Shown here in pieces: positions 48,198-55,748 of a stretch of DNA of 64,000 nucleotides. The translations under genes were made by a program, and so were the position numbers. The notes under the pieces are model-generated. The model worked only from the letters and a program-made list of their open reading frames with translations, was not told the DNA's origin and made no database searches. The DNA is from an uncultured Muribaculaceae bacterium. Its GTDB lineage: Bacteria; Bacteroidota; Bacteroidia; Bacteroidales; Muribaculaceae. The number at the start of each line of letters is the position of its first letter. Positions within the stretch are counted from its first letter, which is position 1. The DNA is taken from assembly GCA_910579185.1 (NCBI GenBank), contig CAJTTG010000006.1, positions 35,325-99,324 on the forward strand. Direction: 5' to 3'.

Positions 48198-48668
48198 AAC
48201 CCCAACACCGACCCGAGCCACCGCCCCAACCGATGGGCGCGGCTTAAAAAGCAGCTCACCCGAGCGCGAGCAGACCGCGACACAGCAACCCACCTCAAAG
48301 AATTTGCCTACCTCTACATTAGTAAGCGTGGTTTGTGGGATGATTTCACCGAGTGGATGGCCGAGCACAGCGACACAAACCCCTGTGACCCTATTTTTGA
48401 GTTTGTAGGCTCACAGGAGCGGCAATTAAACGGCCTCACCCAACAACTCAACCTCACCCAATCAAAAGCCGAGATGTACCAAAAGAGCGAGCAATTTTAT
48501 TATGGGTTGTTGGGCAAAAAAGATGAGCAGATTAACCGCCTTATCACGATGGTTGCCAACCTCACCGACACCACGGTAAAACAACGTGAGGAAATAGTGA
48601 GGCTCAAAAAACAACGGTATTACAACGAGTGCCCCGATGAGGGCAACGCCACCGACCGCCCCGAGTAA
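48195..48668 (+). CDS. Hypothetical element protein with coiled coil (157 aa)
   Basis: The N-terminus is basic (HRPNRWARLKKQLTRARADR). The region from about 75 to 145 is a long heptad-bearing helix (ERQLNGLTQQLNLTQSKAEM..KKDEQINRLITMVANLTDTTVKQREEIVRLKKQ). No enzyme motif is seen. It is the last gene before the right end and is preceded by the switch-like leader, which can hide its start codon. A role in replication control or in interference with a helper is possible but unproven. Confidence 0.75.
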   Translation: MNPNTDPSHRPNRWARLKKQLTRARADRDTATHLKEFAYLYISKRGLWDDFTEWMAEHSDTNPCDPIFEFVGSQERQLNGLTQQLNLTQSKAEMYQKSEQFYYGLLGKKDEQINRLITMVANLTDTTVKQREEIVRLKKQRYYNECPDEGNATDRPE

Positions 48669-48689
48669 GCCCGACACCTCTACCGCTCA

Positions 48690-48706
48690 ATTACCGATTT
48701 GGTAAT
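48690..48706. promoter_or_regulatory. Operator-like palindrome ATTACC-N5-GGTAAT
   Basis: A perfect 6-bp inverted repeat 21 nt after the last element gene; related to the site at 46062-46078. Confidence 0.5.
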
Positions 48707-48793
48707 GATGGCCGACACCTCAACCCGACAGGCCGAGCCGACCACACCGACAGGAGCGGCAACAGCCCTCAAAAATGAGGGGTAGTGTTGTTT

Positions 48794-48817
48794 GTTTATA
48801 CCCTGTTTATACCCGAG
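48794..48817 (+). repeat. Arm-type repeat, right copy (24 bp)
   Basis: Identical to 43000-43023 and 44 nt inside the right att core. Same orientation as the left copy. Likely integrase arm-binding site. Confidence 0.85.
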
Positions 48818-48821
48818 AAAC

Positions 48822-48859
48822 AATAAACCCCTTAACTTCAATGAGTTAAGGGGTTTATT
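48822..48859 (-). terminator. Element-borne replacement terminator of tRNA-Leu
   Basis: AATAAACCCCTTAACT (48822-48837) and AGTTAAGGGGTTTATT (48844-48859) form a perfect 16-bp stem with a 6-nt loop, 3 nt from the tRNA 3' end. On the minus strand a U-rich tail follows. It lies inside the element, so the element restores termination after inserting. Confidence 0.85.
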
Positions 48860-48861
48860 TC

Positions 48862-48875
48862 GTGCCCAGAACAGG
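48862..48875. repeat. Right att core (14 bp), within tRNA-Leu 3' end
   Basis: GTGCCCAGAACAGG, same as 42872-42885; covers the acceptor 3' strand and part of the T-stem. Confidence 0.85.
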
Positions 48876-48943
48876 ACTCGAACCTGCACGCCTCGCAGCA
48901 CTCGCACCTGAAACGAGCGCGTCTACCATTCCGCCACCTGGGC
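48863..48943 (-). tRNA. tRNA-Leu (anticodon CAG)
   Basis: An 81-nt cloverleaf with acceptor GCCCAGG/TCTGGGC plus A73, a D-arm GCGGAATGGTAGACGC, the anticodon stem CTCGT/GCGAG around loop TTCAGGT (CAG), a long variable arm typical of class II tRNA-Leu, and the T-arm GCAGG TTCGAGT CCTGT. CCA is not encoded. A TAACTTTG promoter lies 10 nt upstream. The 3' end is the integration site of the element. Confidence 0.97.
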
Positions 48944-48953
48944 TTTTGCGATG

Positions 48954-48961
48954 CAAAGTTA
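48954..48961 (-). promoter_or_regulatory. TAACTTTG -7 element of tRNA-Leu
   Basis: Minus-strand TAACTTTG, 10 nt before the first tRNA base. Confidence 0.65.
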
Positions 48962-49108
48962 GGGGAAATGTTTGATTTGTGCAAGTCCTGTGGGTGGTTT
49001 TTTGTGTTTTGTGAGCGTTTTTTATTCCGGGATTTCTTGTGGATTGTAATCGGGAATATGGTAATAGGTTGTGGATGAGGATGATTGTGTCAGAGGATAG
49101 TGGTTTGG

Positions 49109-50500
49109 TCAGAATGCGTTTTTTTCGCCGTGGATGGCGTTGTAGACGGTTCGGAATATTATTTTGAGGTCGAGCATTGTTGACCAGTTCTCGATGTACC
49201 ATACGTCGCATTCCACTCGACGTTCCATCTGCCATAGTTCTTCGGTCTGTCCGCGGTAGCCGTTGATCTGAGCCCATCCTGTGATGCCGGGTTTGATATA
49301 GTGGCGCACCATGTATTTGTCGATCAGCGCGGAGTATTGTTCGGTGTGTTTGAGCATGTGGGGTCGGGGACCGACGACCGACATGTTGCCGAGCAGCACG
49401 TTGATGAATTGAGGAAGTTCGTCGATTGATGTGCGGCGCAGGAAGTTGCCGAGTCGCGTTTTCCGGGGATCGTTCTTGGTCGCTTGCTGAGTGTCGGCGT
49501 TGGCGTTTGGGCGCATTGTCCGGAATTTGTAGCAGTTGAATTCACGTCCGCGGTATCCGGTTCGTTTCTGTTTGAAGAATATGGGTCCGGGCGACGATAG
49601 CTTTATGGCTATCCCGACGGGTATGAATATCAGCGGAGAGAATACAAGGAAGATCGTCGATACGGCTATGTCGAATGCGCGTTTGGCTATCCGGTTTGTG
49701 AGTCGTGTCAATGGCTGGTGGCGCACTGACATGACCGGTATTGTGCCGAGGGCATACATGTCGTAGTTTCGGCTGACATAGCGCGAGACTTGGGGGACAT
49801 AGTAATACTGCGCCACATGGGTCTCTGCGATGCGGAGAGTCTGTGTAATGGCTTCTACGTTATCGCCTGGGAGCGCGCAGAATATCTCGTCGATGTTTTG
49901 CTCGGCGACGTAGGCTTCAAGAGAGTCCAGAGATCCACGGATCAGGTCGGCAGGGGTTTCAGGATGGATCTCGTCGGCGAAGAAACCCATGATGTGGTAG
50001 CCGAAACCGACATCGGAAGATATGGTCTCGAACAGATGGTTGGCTGTCGTGTTGGATCCGACGATGACTATTTTGCTAAAGTTGCGGCCTCGGCGGCGGA
50101 ATGCTTTGATTATGATGCGCGACAGAGTCCACCATGCCGGGAAAAGTATCAGCATGATCCCGTAGAACTCAAGAAAGGCCCGGAACGGGATGTGTTCTAT
50201 CTGTAGGAAATAGAGTCCGAACACAAACAGTGTGGCATGCATGAGTACGGCTTTGAGCGAGTTGGTTATGACATGCTCTATGCCGATGGTTCGTGCTGTC
50301 TGAGCGTGGGCAAGCAGATAGGTTGCCGGGATGTATGCCAGATTGGCCAGCAGCCACACGGTGCGTGTGCGCTCGACGACGAATTCGGGCGTGATCCATG
50401 CTGTGATACAGAACGCTATGTTGATTATTATAAAATCAATTATCGTCAAAAGCAGATGGATGTAGCGCCCGTATCGTCCTCGTTGGTTGATACCTGTCAT
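49109..50500 (-). CDS. Undecaprenyl-phosphate sugar-1-phosphate transferase (WcaJ type)
   Basis: A 463-residue polyprenyl-phosphate hexose-1-phosphate transferase that starts capsule or exopolysaccharide repeat units on the inner membrane. It has four N-terminal membrane helices (about 15-125), a Rossmann-like CoA-binding segment (KIVIVGSNTTANHLF), a fifth helix near 285, and the C-terminal catalytic domain with KRAFD, PIFFKQKRTGYRG, KFRTM, RRTSIDELPQ..NVL.G.MS.VGPRPH and GITGWAQINGYRG. Glucose as the sugar is the usual assignment but is not shown. It shares one base with the DUF349 gene upstream and is probably co-transcribed. Confidence 0.92.
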   Translation of the reverse strand: MTGINQRGRYGRYIHLLLTIIDFIIINIAFCITAWITPEFVVERTRTVWLLANLAYIPATYLLAHAQTARTIGIEHVITNSLKAVLMHATLFVFGLYFLQIEHIPFRAFLEFYGIMLILFPAWWTLSRIIIKAFRRRGRNFSKIVIVGSNTTANHLFETISSDVGFGYHIMGFFADEIHPETPADLIRGSLDSLEAYVAEQNIDEIFCALPGDNVEAITQTLRIAETHVAQYYYVPQVSRYVSRNYDMYALGTIPVMSVRHQPLTRLTNRIAKRAFDIAVSTIFLVFSPLIFIPVGIAIKLSSPGPIFFKQKRTGYRGREFNCYKFRTMRPNANADTQQATKNDPRKTRLGNFLRRTSIDELPQFINVLLGNMSVVGPRPHMLKHTEQYSALIDKYMVRHYIKPGITGWAQINGYRGQTEELWQMERRVECDVWYIENWSTMLDLKIIFRTVYNAIHGEKNAF

Positions 50501-52299
50501 CAGAGTTTTGAGTCAATGAGTTTTATCTTGTTCTCAAGATCGGCGATGTCGGTTTTTATGCGCTGGATTTTATGCTGCAGGTCGGCGAGCATGGAGTTGC
50601 CGGATTTTGTCTTGGCGTTGAAGAATCCGAGGTTGTTCTCGTAGGTCTGCAGTTCGGCGCGGCGGTTTTCGTAGGTTCGCATCAGGCGTTCGCGTTCGCG
50701 CGACAATTTCTGCCGGTCGGCCGACATATCGTTGATCGACGCTTCGAAAGATGCCTGTCGGGCGCGGTTTTCGTGGATGTCGTATTTGTCGAATAGCTGG
50801 CGCACGGTCTCGCGGTAGTTTTCGGCAAGACGCTCTTTCTCGCGGAAGGGAACGTGGCCTGTTTGCTGCCATTTGGCTCTGAGTTCATGGATGCGTGCTA
50901 TCGCTTTTTCGCGAGGCTCTGACGCTTCCGGTGCGTTGAGTGCGGTCAGTTCGGCAAGGATTTCACGTTTTATGGCGAGATTTGCCTGCTCGGTTTTACG
51001 TGTGGCCGATGTGGCCGCTTTTTTCTGATTGAAGAAATGGTCGCATGCTTCAATGAAGCGGCGCCATACGGCATCGGATTGTTTCTTGGGAACGGCACCG
51101 ATCGTTTTCCATTGTTGTTGCAACGCCACGATGCGCTCGGTTGTCGCTTTCCAATCGGTGCTGTCTTTCAACGCCTCGGCTTGCTCACATAGCTCGGTCT
51201 TGGCCGCAAGGTTGCGTGAAAGCTCATCTTTCTGATTTTGGAAGAATTCGGCTTTGGCGGCGAAGAAGCGGTCGCATGTGGCGCGGAAACGGCTGAACAG
51301 CGCATTGTTGGTCTTGCGCGATGCGAATCCGAGATTTTTCCAGCTTTCCTGAGCGTCTATGATTTCCTGGGTTGCCTTGTTCCATGCTCCATAGGTTTTC
51401 AATTGCTCCGGATCTATGGCCTCTATTTTCTCACACAAGGCGGTCTTGGCGTTTTCGTTCTCCTGTTCGCGACGTTTGCGCTCTTCGAAGAATTCCTGAT
51501 AGCGTTTGTTGATTGTGGCGGATCTGTCCTTGAACGTGTTCCATATTTCTTCGCGGAACTCTTTTGCCACAGGGCCGGTCTCGCGCCATTTGTCATGCAA
51601 TTCCTGCAGGCGGCGGAATGCGGTCACCACGTCCTCTTCGTCCTGCAGCTTGGTGGCCTCGTCGATCAGTAGCTGTTTCTCGGCCAGATTCTTTTTGAAG
51701 TCATAGTCGCGGAGCTCCTTGTTGACTTTCCATTGGTCATAGAAAAGCTCTACTGCGTCCTGATATGCCTTCCATGTGTCGGTCGTGTTCTGCTGTGGCA
51801 CTTCGCCTATTTCCTTGAATTCAGCCTGAAGCTCTTTCACACGTTGATAATGCCGGTTGACATTGTCGGTGTCGGCACTCATGGTGTTGATCTCGTTGAT
51901 AATGGATTGTTTCTGCTCAAGGTTTCTGAGCTGTTGGGCTTCGATACGGGCGCGCATGGCTGCTTTCTTCTCCTTGATGGCGAGCAGAGCATTCTTGAAT
52001 TCGGTGTCTGAGTCTGTGTCGGCGGTCTCTGCGGCGTTTTCCGCGTCGGCTTCGCCTGCGGATTTAGCCAGAGAACGCACGTGATAGAACTGCTGCTTGA
52101 TGCGTCCGACCTCGTCAATGTTTATTTCTTCGTCCGGAAGATCAGCAATTTCTTTTAGCCGTGCAATCAGTTCGTCTTCTGTCGGAATGTGGCGTTCTGT
52201 TGTCAGGCTGCTGCCGGAATCTGTTGTCTCGGTTGTATTGTCGGGGGTGTTGTTAGCGGTGGCTAATGTAGCGTCCGCATCATGGTCAAGCATTTCCAT
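50500..52299 (-). CDS. DUF349 repeat protein
   Basis: A 599-residue acidic, helical, cytosolic protein. Five to six DUF349 units of about 70 residues run from about 90 to 500; each has a W-x(n)-G pattern (for example QDEEDVVTAFRRLQELHDKW followed by GPVAKEF and FF..R). The end is a coiled coil. The first 50 residues are Asp/Thr-rich and probably disordered. Family function is not established. The gene is universal in Bacteroidetes. It has a TATTTTTG promoter about 73 nt upstream and overlaps the sugar transferase gene by one base. Confidence 0.88.
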   Translation of the reverse strand: MEMLDHDADATLATANNTPDNTTETTDSGSSLTTERHIPTEDELIARLKEIADLPDEEINIDEVGRIKQQFYHVRSLAKSAGEADAENAAETADTDSDTEFKNALLAIKEKKAAMRARIEAQQLRNLEQKQSIINEINTMSADTDNVNRHYQRVKELQAEFKEIGEVPQQNTTDTWKAYQDAVELFYDQWKVNKELRDYDFKKNLAEKQLLIDEATKLQDEEDVVTAFRRLQELHDKWRETGPVAKEFREEIWNTFKDRSATINKRYQEFFEERKRREQENENAKTALCEKIEAIDPEQLKTYGAWNKATQEIIDAQESWKNLGFASRKTNNALFSRFRATCDRFFAAKAEFFQNQKDELSRNLAAKTELCEQAEALKDSTDWKATTERIVALQQQWKTIGAVPKKQSDAVWRRFIEACDHFFNQKKAATSATRKTEQANLAIKREILAELTALNAPEASEPREKAIARIHELRAKWQQTGHVPFREKERLAENYRETVRQLFDKYDIHENRARQASFEASINDMSADRQKLSRERERLMRTYENRRAELQTYENNLGFFNAKTKSGNSMLADLQHKIQRIKTDIADLENKIKLIDSKL

Positions 52300-52372
52300 T
52301 TGTGTAGAAATTTAGGGTTGTTCGGTGGTCCCGGACAGGGGGCTGGCCGGGAAATTGATTTATTAACGGATT

Positions 52373-52380
52373 CAAAAATA
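52373..52380 (-). promoter_or_regulatory. TATTTTTG -7 element of the DUF349 operon
   Basis: Minus-strand match 73 nt before the ATG at 52299. Confidence 0.5.
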
Positions 52381-52422
52381 GGTATAAAATTCCGAAAAGC
52401 AATAAAACAAATGCGGAAACTT

Positions 52423-52536
52423 TAATTTTAACATTTCTGTAATCGGTTTGCGACAAAATAAAGTCGGCTGTCTCCCGACAGCCGATTATTCTTTAACCTT
52501 AAATCTAATACCATGAAAAAAACACAGTGCAAATAG
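52423..52536 (+). promoter_or_regulatory. Leader with hairpin and 7-codon ORF before rprY
   Basis: A TAATTTTA element (52423-52430) precedes a perfect hairpin TCGGCTGTC-tccc-GACAGCCGA (52464-52485) with a T-rich tail. After it comes a short frame MKKTQCK (52513-52536) with a Bacteroidales-like translation start context (ttaaatctaatacc before the ATG). This could be a leader peptide with attenuation, or a small separate transcript. Confidence 0.4.
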
Positions 52537-52558
52537 TAATTATACCTGTAAAACGCGG

Positions 52559-52566
52559 TATATTTG
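52559..52566 (+). promoter_or_regulatory. TATATTTG -7 element upstream of rprY
   Basis: TAnnTTTG match 142 nt before the ATG; a weaker TAATTTCG lies at about 52630. Confidence 0.5.
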
Positions 52567-52707
52567 TGTTTGTTCCGGAGTGTTGTTGTTTTTAATATGT
52601 TTTAACTCGTGGAAATCCCATTACATTTTGTAATTTCGCATGTGGAAAGGTTTGGGAATCTCCTGAATTGCCCTTTCGCATAAAATGAAGAAAAAAAGGA
52701 AACAGAT

Positions 52708-53418
52708 ATGAGAATAAAGATTCTTGTGATTGACGATGAGGAAGCTCTGTGCGAGATCCTTAAATTTAATCTGGAGAAAGAAGGCTATGAGGTTGATTGC
52801 GCCTATAGCGCGGAAGAGGCTCTTGAAATGGATCTGTCGGCCTATTCGCTGTTCATTGTCGATATAATGATGGATCGGTTGAGCGGATTCGACTTCGCCA
52901 AGCGCGTTCGGAATATGTCGGAGGTTGAGAATACTCCGATCATTTTCTGTTCGGCACTCAATGGGGAGGACGATACTGTAATGGGCCTAAATATCGGTGC
53001 CGACGACTATATCACCAAGCCGTTCGTGATCTCAGTGGTCCTGTCGAGAGTCCGTGCGGTTCTCCGCCGCTCTCAGGCATCGCGCCAGTGGGAATACAAT
53101 GTTTCCAAGAGTGTCTATGAGCCGGATATCACTTTCCACACGCTCCGCATAGACCGTAATGACAAGCTCGGCTACCTTGATGGAGAGGATATGGGGCTTA
53201 CACGCACGGAATTTGACATCCTGCTTTTCTTCCTCACCCACCGCAACCGCATTTATTCACGTGAAGAGATAATCCGTCAGGTATGGGACAATGATGTCGT
53301 TGTGACCAACCGAACGATTGACACCAATATAGCTCGACTCCGCAAAAAGATCGGCCCTTACGGAAATAATATTGTGACACGTCTGGGATTCGGCTATGGT
53401 TTTAAAGAGACGATTTAG
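52708..53418 (+). CDS. rprY: OmpR-family response regulator RprY
   Basis: A 236-residue regulator. The receiver domain (1-120) has the acidic pair IDDEEA, the phosphoacceptor Asp in FIVDIMMDRL (about 53) and Lys in TKPF. The C-terminal winged helix (about 135-232) has the TRTEFDILLFFLTHRNRIYS and VWDNDVVVTNRTIDTNIARL motifs. It resembles Bacteroides RprY and overlaps the kinase gene by 23 nt. In Bacteroides and Porphyromonas RprY is linked to sodium and oxidative stress responses and to genes of central metabolism. Confidence 0.88.
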   Translation: MRIKILVIDDEEALCEILKFNLEKEGYEVDCAYSAEEALEMDLSAYSLFIVDIMMDRLSGFDFAKRVRNMSEVENTPIIFCSALNGEDDTVMGLNIGADDYITKPFVISVVLSRVRAVLRRSQASRQWEYNVSKSVYEPDITFHTLRIDRNDKLGYLDGEDMGLTRTEFDILLFFLTHRNRIYSREEIIRQVWDNDVVVTNRTIDTNIARLRKKIGPYGNNIVTRLGFGYGFKETI

Positions 53419-54865
53419 TTTTTGGTGGCGGCTGTTCGTTCCGATCGTGGCCTTATCATGGCTTCTGGTCGGCTTTCTGATGGCCTATGCCTATAAAAGC
53501 GAGAAAGACTTCAAGGAAGATATCGTGGACCGTCAGCTGAGGGTCTTCAGTTCGCGTGTGATCATGGCTTATAACTCAGGCCTTGACATGCAGAATTTCC
53601 TTGATATGCTCAATCTGTTTTTTGAGGATTCACGTTACAGTGGAGTCAGGATCAGCGTGTATAAAAGCAGTGATCTTGGCAAGGGGCTTGGCCCGACCTA
53701 CAGCATGGGCGCTCCGATTACCGAGGAATACGTGGCCGAGAATTTCGAAGAGAATCCGTCGTCGGTTGGCGATGGTACCATGAAGGATTTCTCCGGCAAA
53801 ATGTTTTTTTTCAAGACCACCAAGAGCAACGATGGCGATGTGCTGGTTTATACGGCAATGCCTAATACCAAAGGTCTGACGGATGGGCTTGCCGCTACGG
53901 ATGCCGCATTCTGGATAATATTGTTCGGTCTTCTTGCACTTTCGGCGTTGTTCGCATTCATGATAACCACCAGTATCACCCGGAACATACGAGTGCTCCG
54001 CGATTTTGCTTCGGCGGCGGCCTCAAAGAAAAAGGAGGTTGATCTTGACCTGCTACATTTCCCCCATAACGAACTTGGCGATATATCCAGAGAGATAGCG
54101 CAACTTTATATTGACCGAACCGAAGCGTTGGAGAAAAGCCAGAGGGAACATGAGGTGGCGATCCATGCCATACAGGAACGCTCGCGGCTCAAGCGTCAGA
54201 TGACAAACAATATCAACCATGAGCTGAAGACCCCGGTCGGAGTGATCAAAGGTTATCTCGACACGGTGCTGTCGTCGGACGATATGGATGAAAAGACCAA
54301 GACATACTTCCTGCGGCGTGCTCAGGACAACGTTGACCGTCTTTGTAATCTTCTGAACGATGTGTCAACGATGACACGTCTGGAGGAGGGAAGTGGCAAT
54401 ATTCCTATCACCGATGTTGATTTTCATGAGCTTGTGTTCTCGATCGACAATGATTTCGCAACATCGGGCATGACCGGAGATATGAAATTCCAGTATGATG
54501 TGCCGCTTGATTGCCACGTGAAAGGGAATACGAATCTTCTGACAAGCGCGATATCGAATCTCATCAAGAATGCCGTGCTCCACTCTCATGGAACTAAAAT
54601 GGGTATCAGGATCGTGGCGCAGAGCGACAAGTATTATACGTTCGCGTTCTGGGACGATGGTCAAGGTGTTGATCCTTCGGCTATTCCGCATCTGTTTGAA
54701 CGCTTTTTCAGGGTTGATACCGGCCGCTCGCGTAAAACGGGAGGCACGGGACTCGGGCTCCCGATCGTGAAGAGTATCATTGAATCACTTGGCGGCAGTA
54801 TGTCGGTTCATAACCGTGCTGTCGGTGGGCTGGAGTTCATGTTCACGCTTCGGAAATCGCTGTAA
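53396..54865 (+). CDS. rprX: Sensor histidine kinase RprX
   Basis: A 489-residue membrane sensor with two membrane helices (about 10-30 and 175-197) enclosing a periplasmic domain of about 140 residues. A HAMP-like linker follows, then the dimerisation domain with the phosphoacceptor His in NHELKTPVG. The ATPase domain has an N-box (SNLIKNAVLHS), DDGQGVD and GGTGLGLPIV. Partner of the upstream regulator. The ATG at 53396 gives 23 nt overlap, suggesting coupling. Confidence 0.88.
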   Translation: MVLKRRFSFWWRLFVPIVALSWLLVGFLMAYAYKSEKDFKEDIVDRQLRVFSSRVIMAYNSGLDMQNFLDMLNLFFEDSRYSGVRISVYKSSDLGKGLGPTYSMGAPITEEYVAENFEENPSSVGDGTMKDFSGKMFFFKTTKSNDGDVLVYTAMPNTKGLTDGLAATDAAFWIILFGLLALSALFAFMITTSITRNIRVLRDFASAAASKKKEVDLDLLHFPHNELGDISREIAQLYIDRTEALEKSQREHEVAIHAIQERSRLKRQMTNNINHELKTPVGVIKGYLDTVLSSDDMDEKTKTYFLRRAQDNVDRLCNLLNDVSTMTRLEEGSGNIPITDVDFHELVFSIDNDFATSGMTGDMKFQYDVPLDCHVKGNTNLLTSAISNLIKNAVLHSHGTKMGIRIVAQSDKYYTFAFWDDGQGVDPSAIPHLFERFFRVDTGRSRKTGGTGLGLPIVKSIIESLGGSMSVHNRAVGGLEFMFTLRKSL

Positions 54866-54952
54866 TTGCTAAAATTAGTTAAAAATAGACCGCGCTTCTC
54901 GTTTGTATTAACATTGTAACATAAATGAGATTGTATTGTGTTTTTGACGTAT

Positions 54953-54960
54953 TACCTTTG
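54953..54960 (+). promoter_or_regulatory. TACCTTTG promoter of a small RNA
   Basis: TACCTTTG with TTG at 54931-54933 (19-nt spacing), close to the ideal Bacteroidetes promoter. Confidence 0.6.
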
Positions 54961-54965
54961 CAATT

Positions 54966-55115
54966 GTAAAAAGAAATCTACCTCGTTTAGGTAATAAGCC
55001 GTAAATACAATAATACAAATCTATACCAATACAACTTTTGCAAAGTAGTAATTAAGAGACATTTTTTGAAACAATAGTTCCGGGCTGTCGATGAGACAGC
55101 CCGGAATATTTTTTG
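54966..55115 (+). ncRNA. Candidate small RNA of about 150 nt
   Basis: A good promoter and a very strong terminator bracket an AU-rich stretch with no ORF of note. The terminator stem is TTCCGGGCTGTC (55078-55089) with GACAGCCCGGAA (55095-55106), 12 perfect pairs and a 5-nt loop, then a T-run. The body contains cctcgtttaggta, which could form a small hairpin. No known family recognised. Confidence 0.5.
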
Positions 55116-55169
55116 ATAGGTCAATGAAGTGAAGGGATATGTTATGAATGACGGCACAAGCGTATTTCG

Positions 55170-55267
55170 GGGTCAGTATATATATTTCCGGTTGTTGAGG
55201 AGGGTGGATTAACGGGTCAATAGATATTTCGGCCTAATTGTAAAAGAAAGGGTCAGTGGATTTTGGA
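55170..55267 (+). repeat. Three imperfect repeats GGGTCArTrkATwTTTCsGG
   Basis: Copies at 55170-55191, 55214-55232 and 55250-55267 in the region before the C_GCAxxG gene promoter. They could be regulator sites; the third is degenerate. Confidence 0.35.
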
Positions 55268-55301
55268 CGGGTATAGTGTGGCATCTTATGGCAATAAGTT
55301 G

Positions 55302-55309
55302 TAAATTTG
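55302..55309 (+). promoter_or_regulatory. TAAATTTG -7 element
   Basis: 20 nt before the ATG at 55330; this places the promoter inside the longer frame from 55276 and supports the later start. Confidence 0.6.
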
Positions 55310-55329
55310 CAGAAAAAATAAGAAAATAT

Positions 55330-55719
55330 ATGGTATCTCGAAAGGATGAAGCGGCGGAACGTAAACGCTGCGGACAATATAACTGCGCTCAGTCAGTGGC
55401 CTGTACCTATGCCGACATCGCAGGAGTGGATGATAATGTGATAGGAGCAGCGACATCTGCTTTCGGCACAGGGATGGGTACTATGACCGGGACATGCGGA
55501 GCGTTGGTTGGCGCAGGCGTTGTGCTTGGCATGGTGATCAATGATCGTGTGGCGGCGCGTGCGGCTATGAAGCGCGTCATGGTCGGCTTTGAACAGAAAA
55601 ATGGAGCCACAGTGTGCCGCGAACTGAAAGGTATTGGCAGCGGAAAGCCGTTGCGCAGTTGCGATGGATGTGTTGCAGATGCGGCGGAGCTGCTTGAAAA
55701 AGAACTTGAGATTCTCTGA
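55330..55719 (+). CDS. C_GCAxxG_C_C family protein
   Basis: A 129-residue protein of the C_GCAxxG_C_C family. It shows the family's spaced cysteines: Cys in RKRCGQYNCAQSV, GTCGALVGAG in the middle, then VCRELKG and CDGCVADAAELLE at the end. The middle is hydrophobic and Gly-rich. The family is thought to bind a metal or cofactor, but function is unknown. The start at 55330 is set by the TAAATTTG promoter upstream. The calcium ATPase gene follows 29 nt later, probably in the same operon. Confidence 0.8.
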   Translation: MVSRKDEAAERKRCGQYNCAQSVACTYADIAGVDDNVIGAATSAFGTGMGTMTGTCGALVGAGVVLGMVINDRVAARAAMKRVMVGFEQKNGATVCRELKGIGSGKPLRSCDGCVADAAELLEKELEIL

Positions 55720-55748
55720 TATAAAACGACAATATACAATACCAGAAC

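Larger units (their letters stand above)
42872..48875. mobile_element. 6-kb integrative element in tRNA-Leu(CAG)
   Basis: Bounded by 14-bp direct repeats GTGCCCAGAACAGG at 42872-42885 and 48862-48875, the latter being the 3' end of an intact tRNA-Leu. It has a tyrosine integrase at one end, an excisionase-like HTH protein, a phage-type replication initiator, a small-terminase-like HTH protein and several unknown genes, all on the plus strand. No Zot ATPase, capsid, relaxase or large terminase is seen. It could be a phage satellite, an inovirus-like relic or a small mobilisable replicon. Its wording (frequent CCCGAG and GAGCGA) differs from the host genes. Confidence 0.85.
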
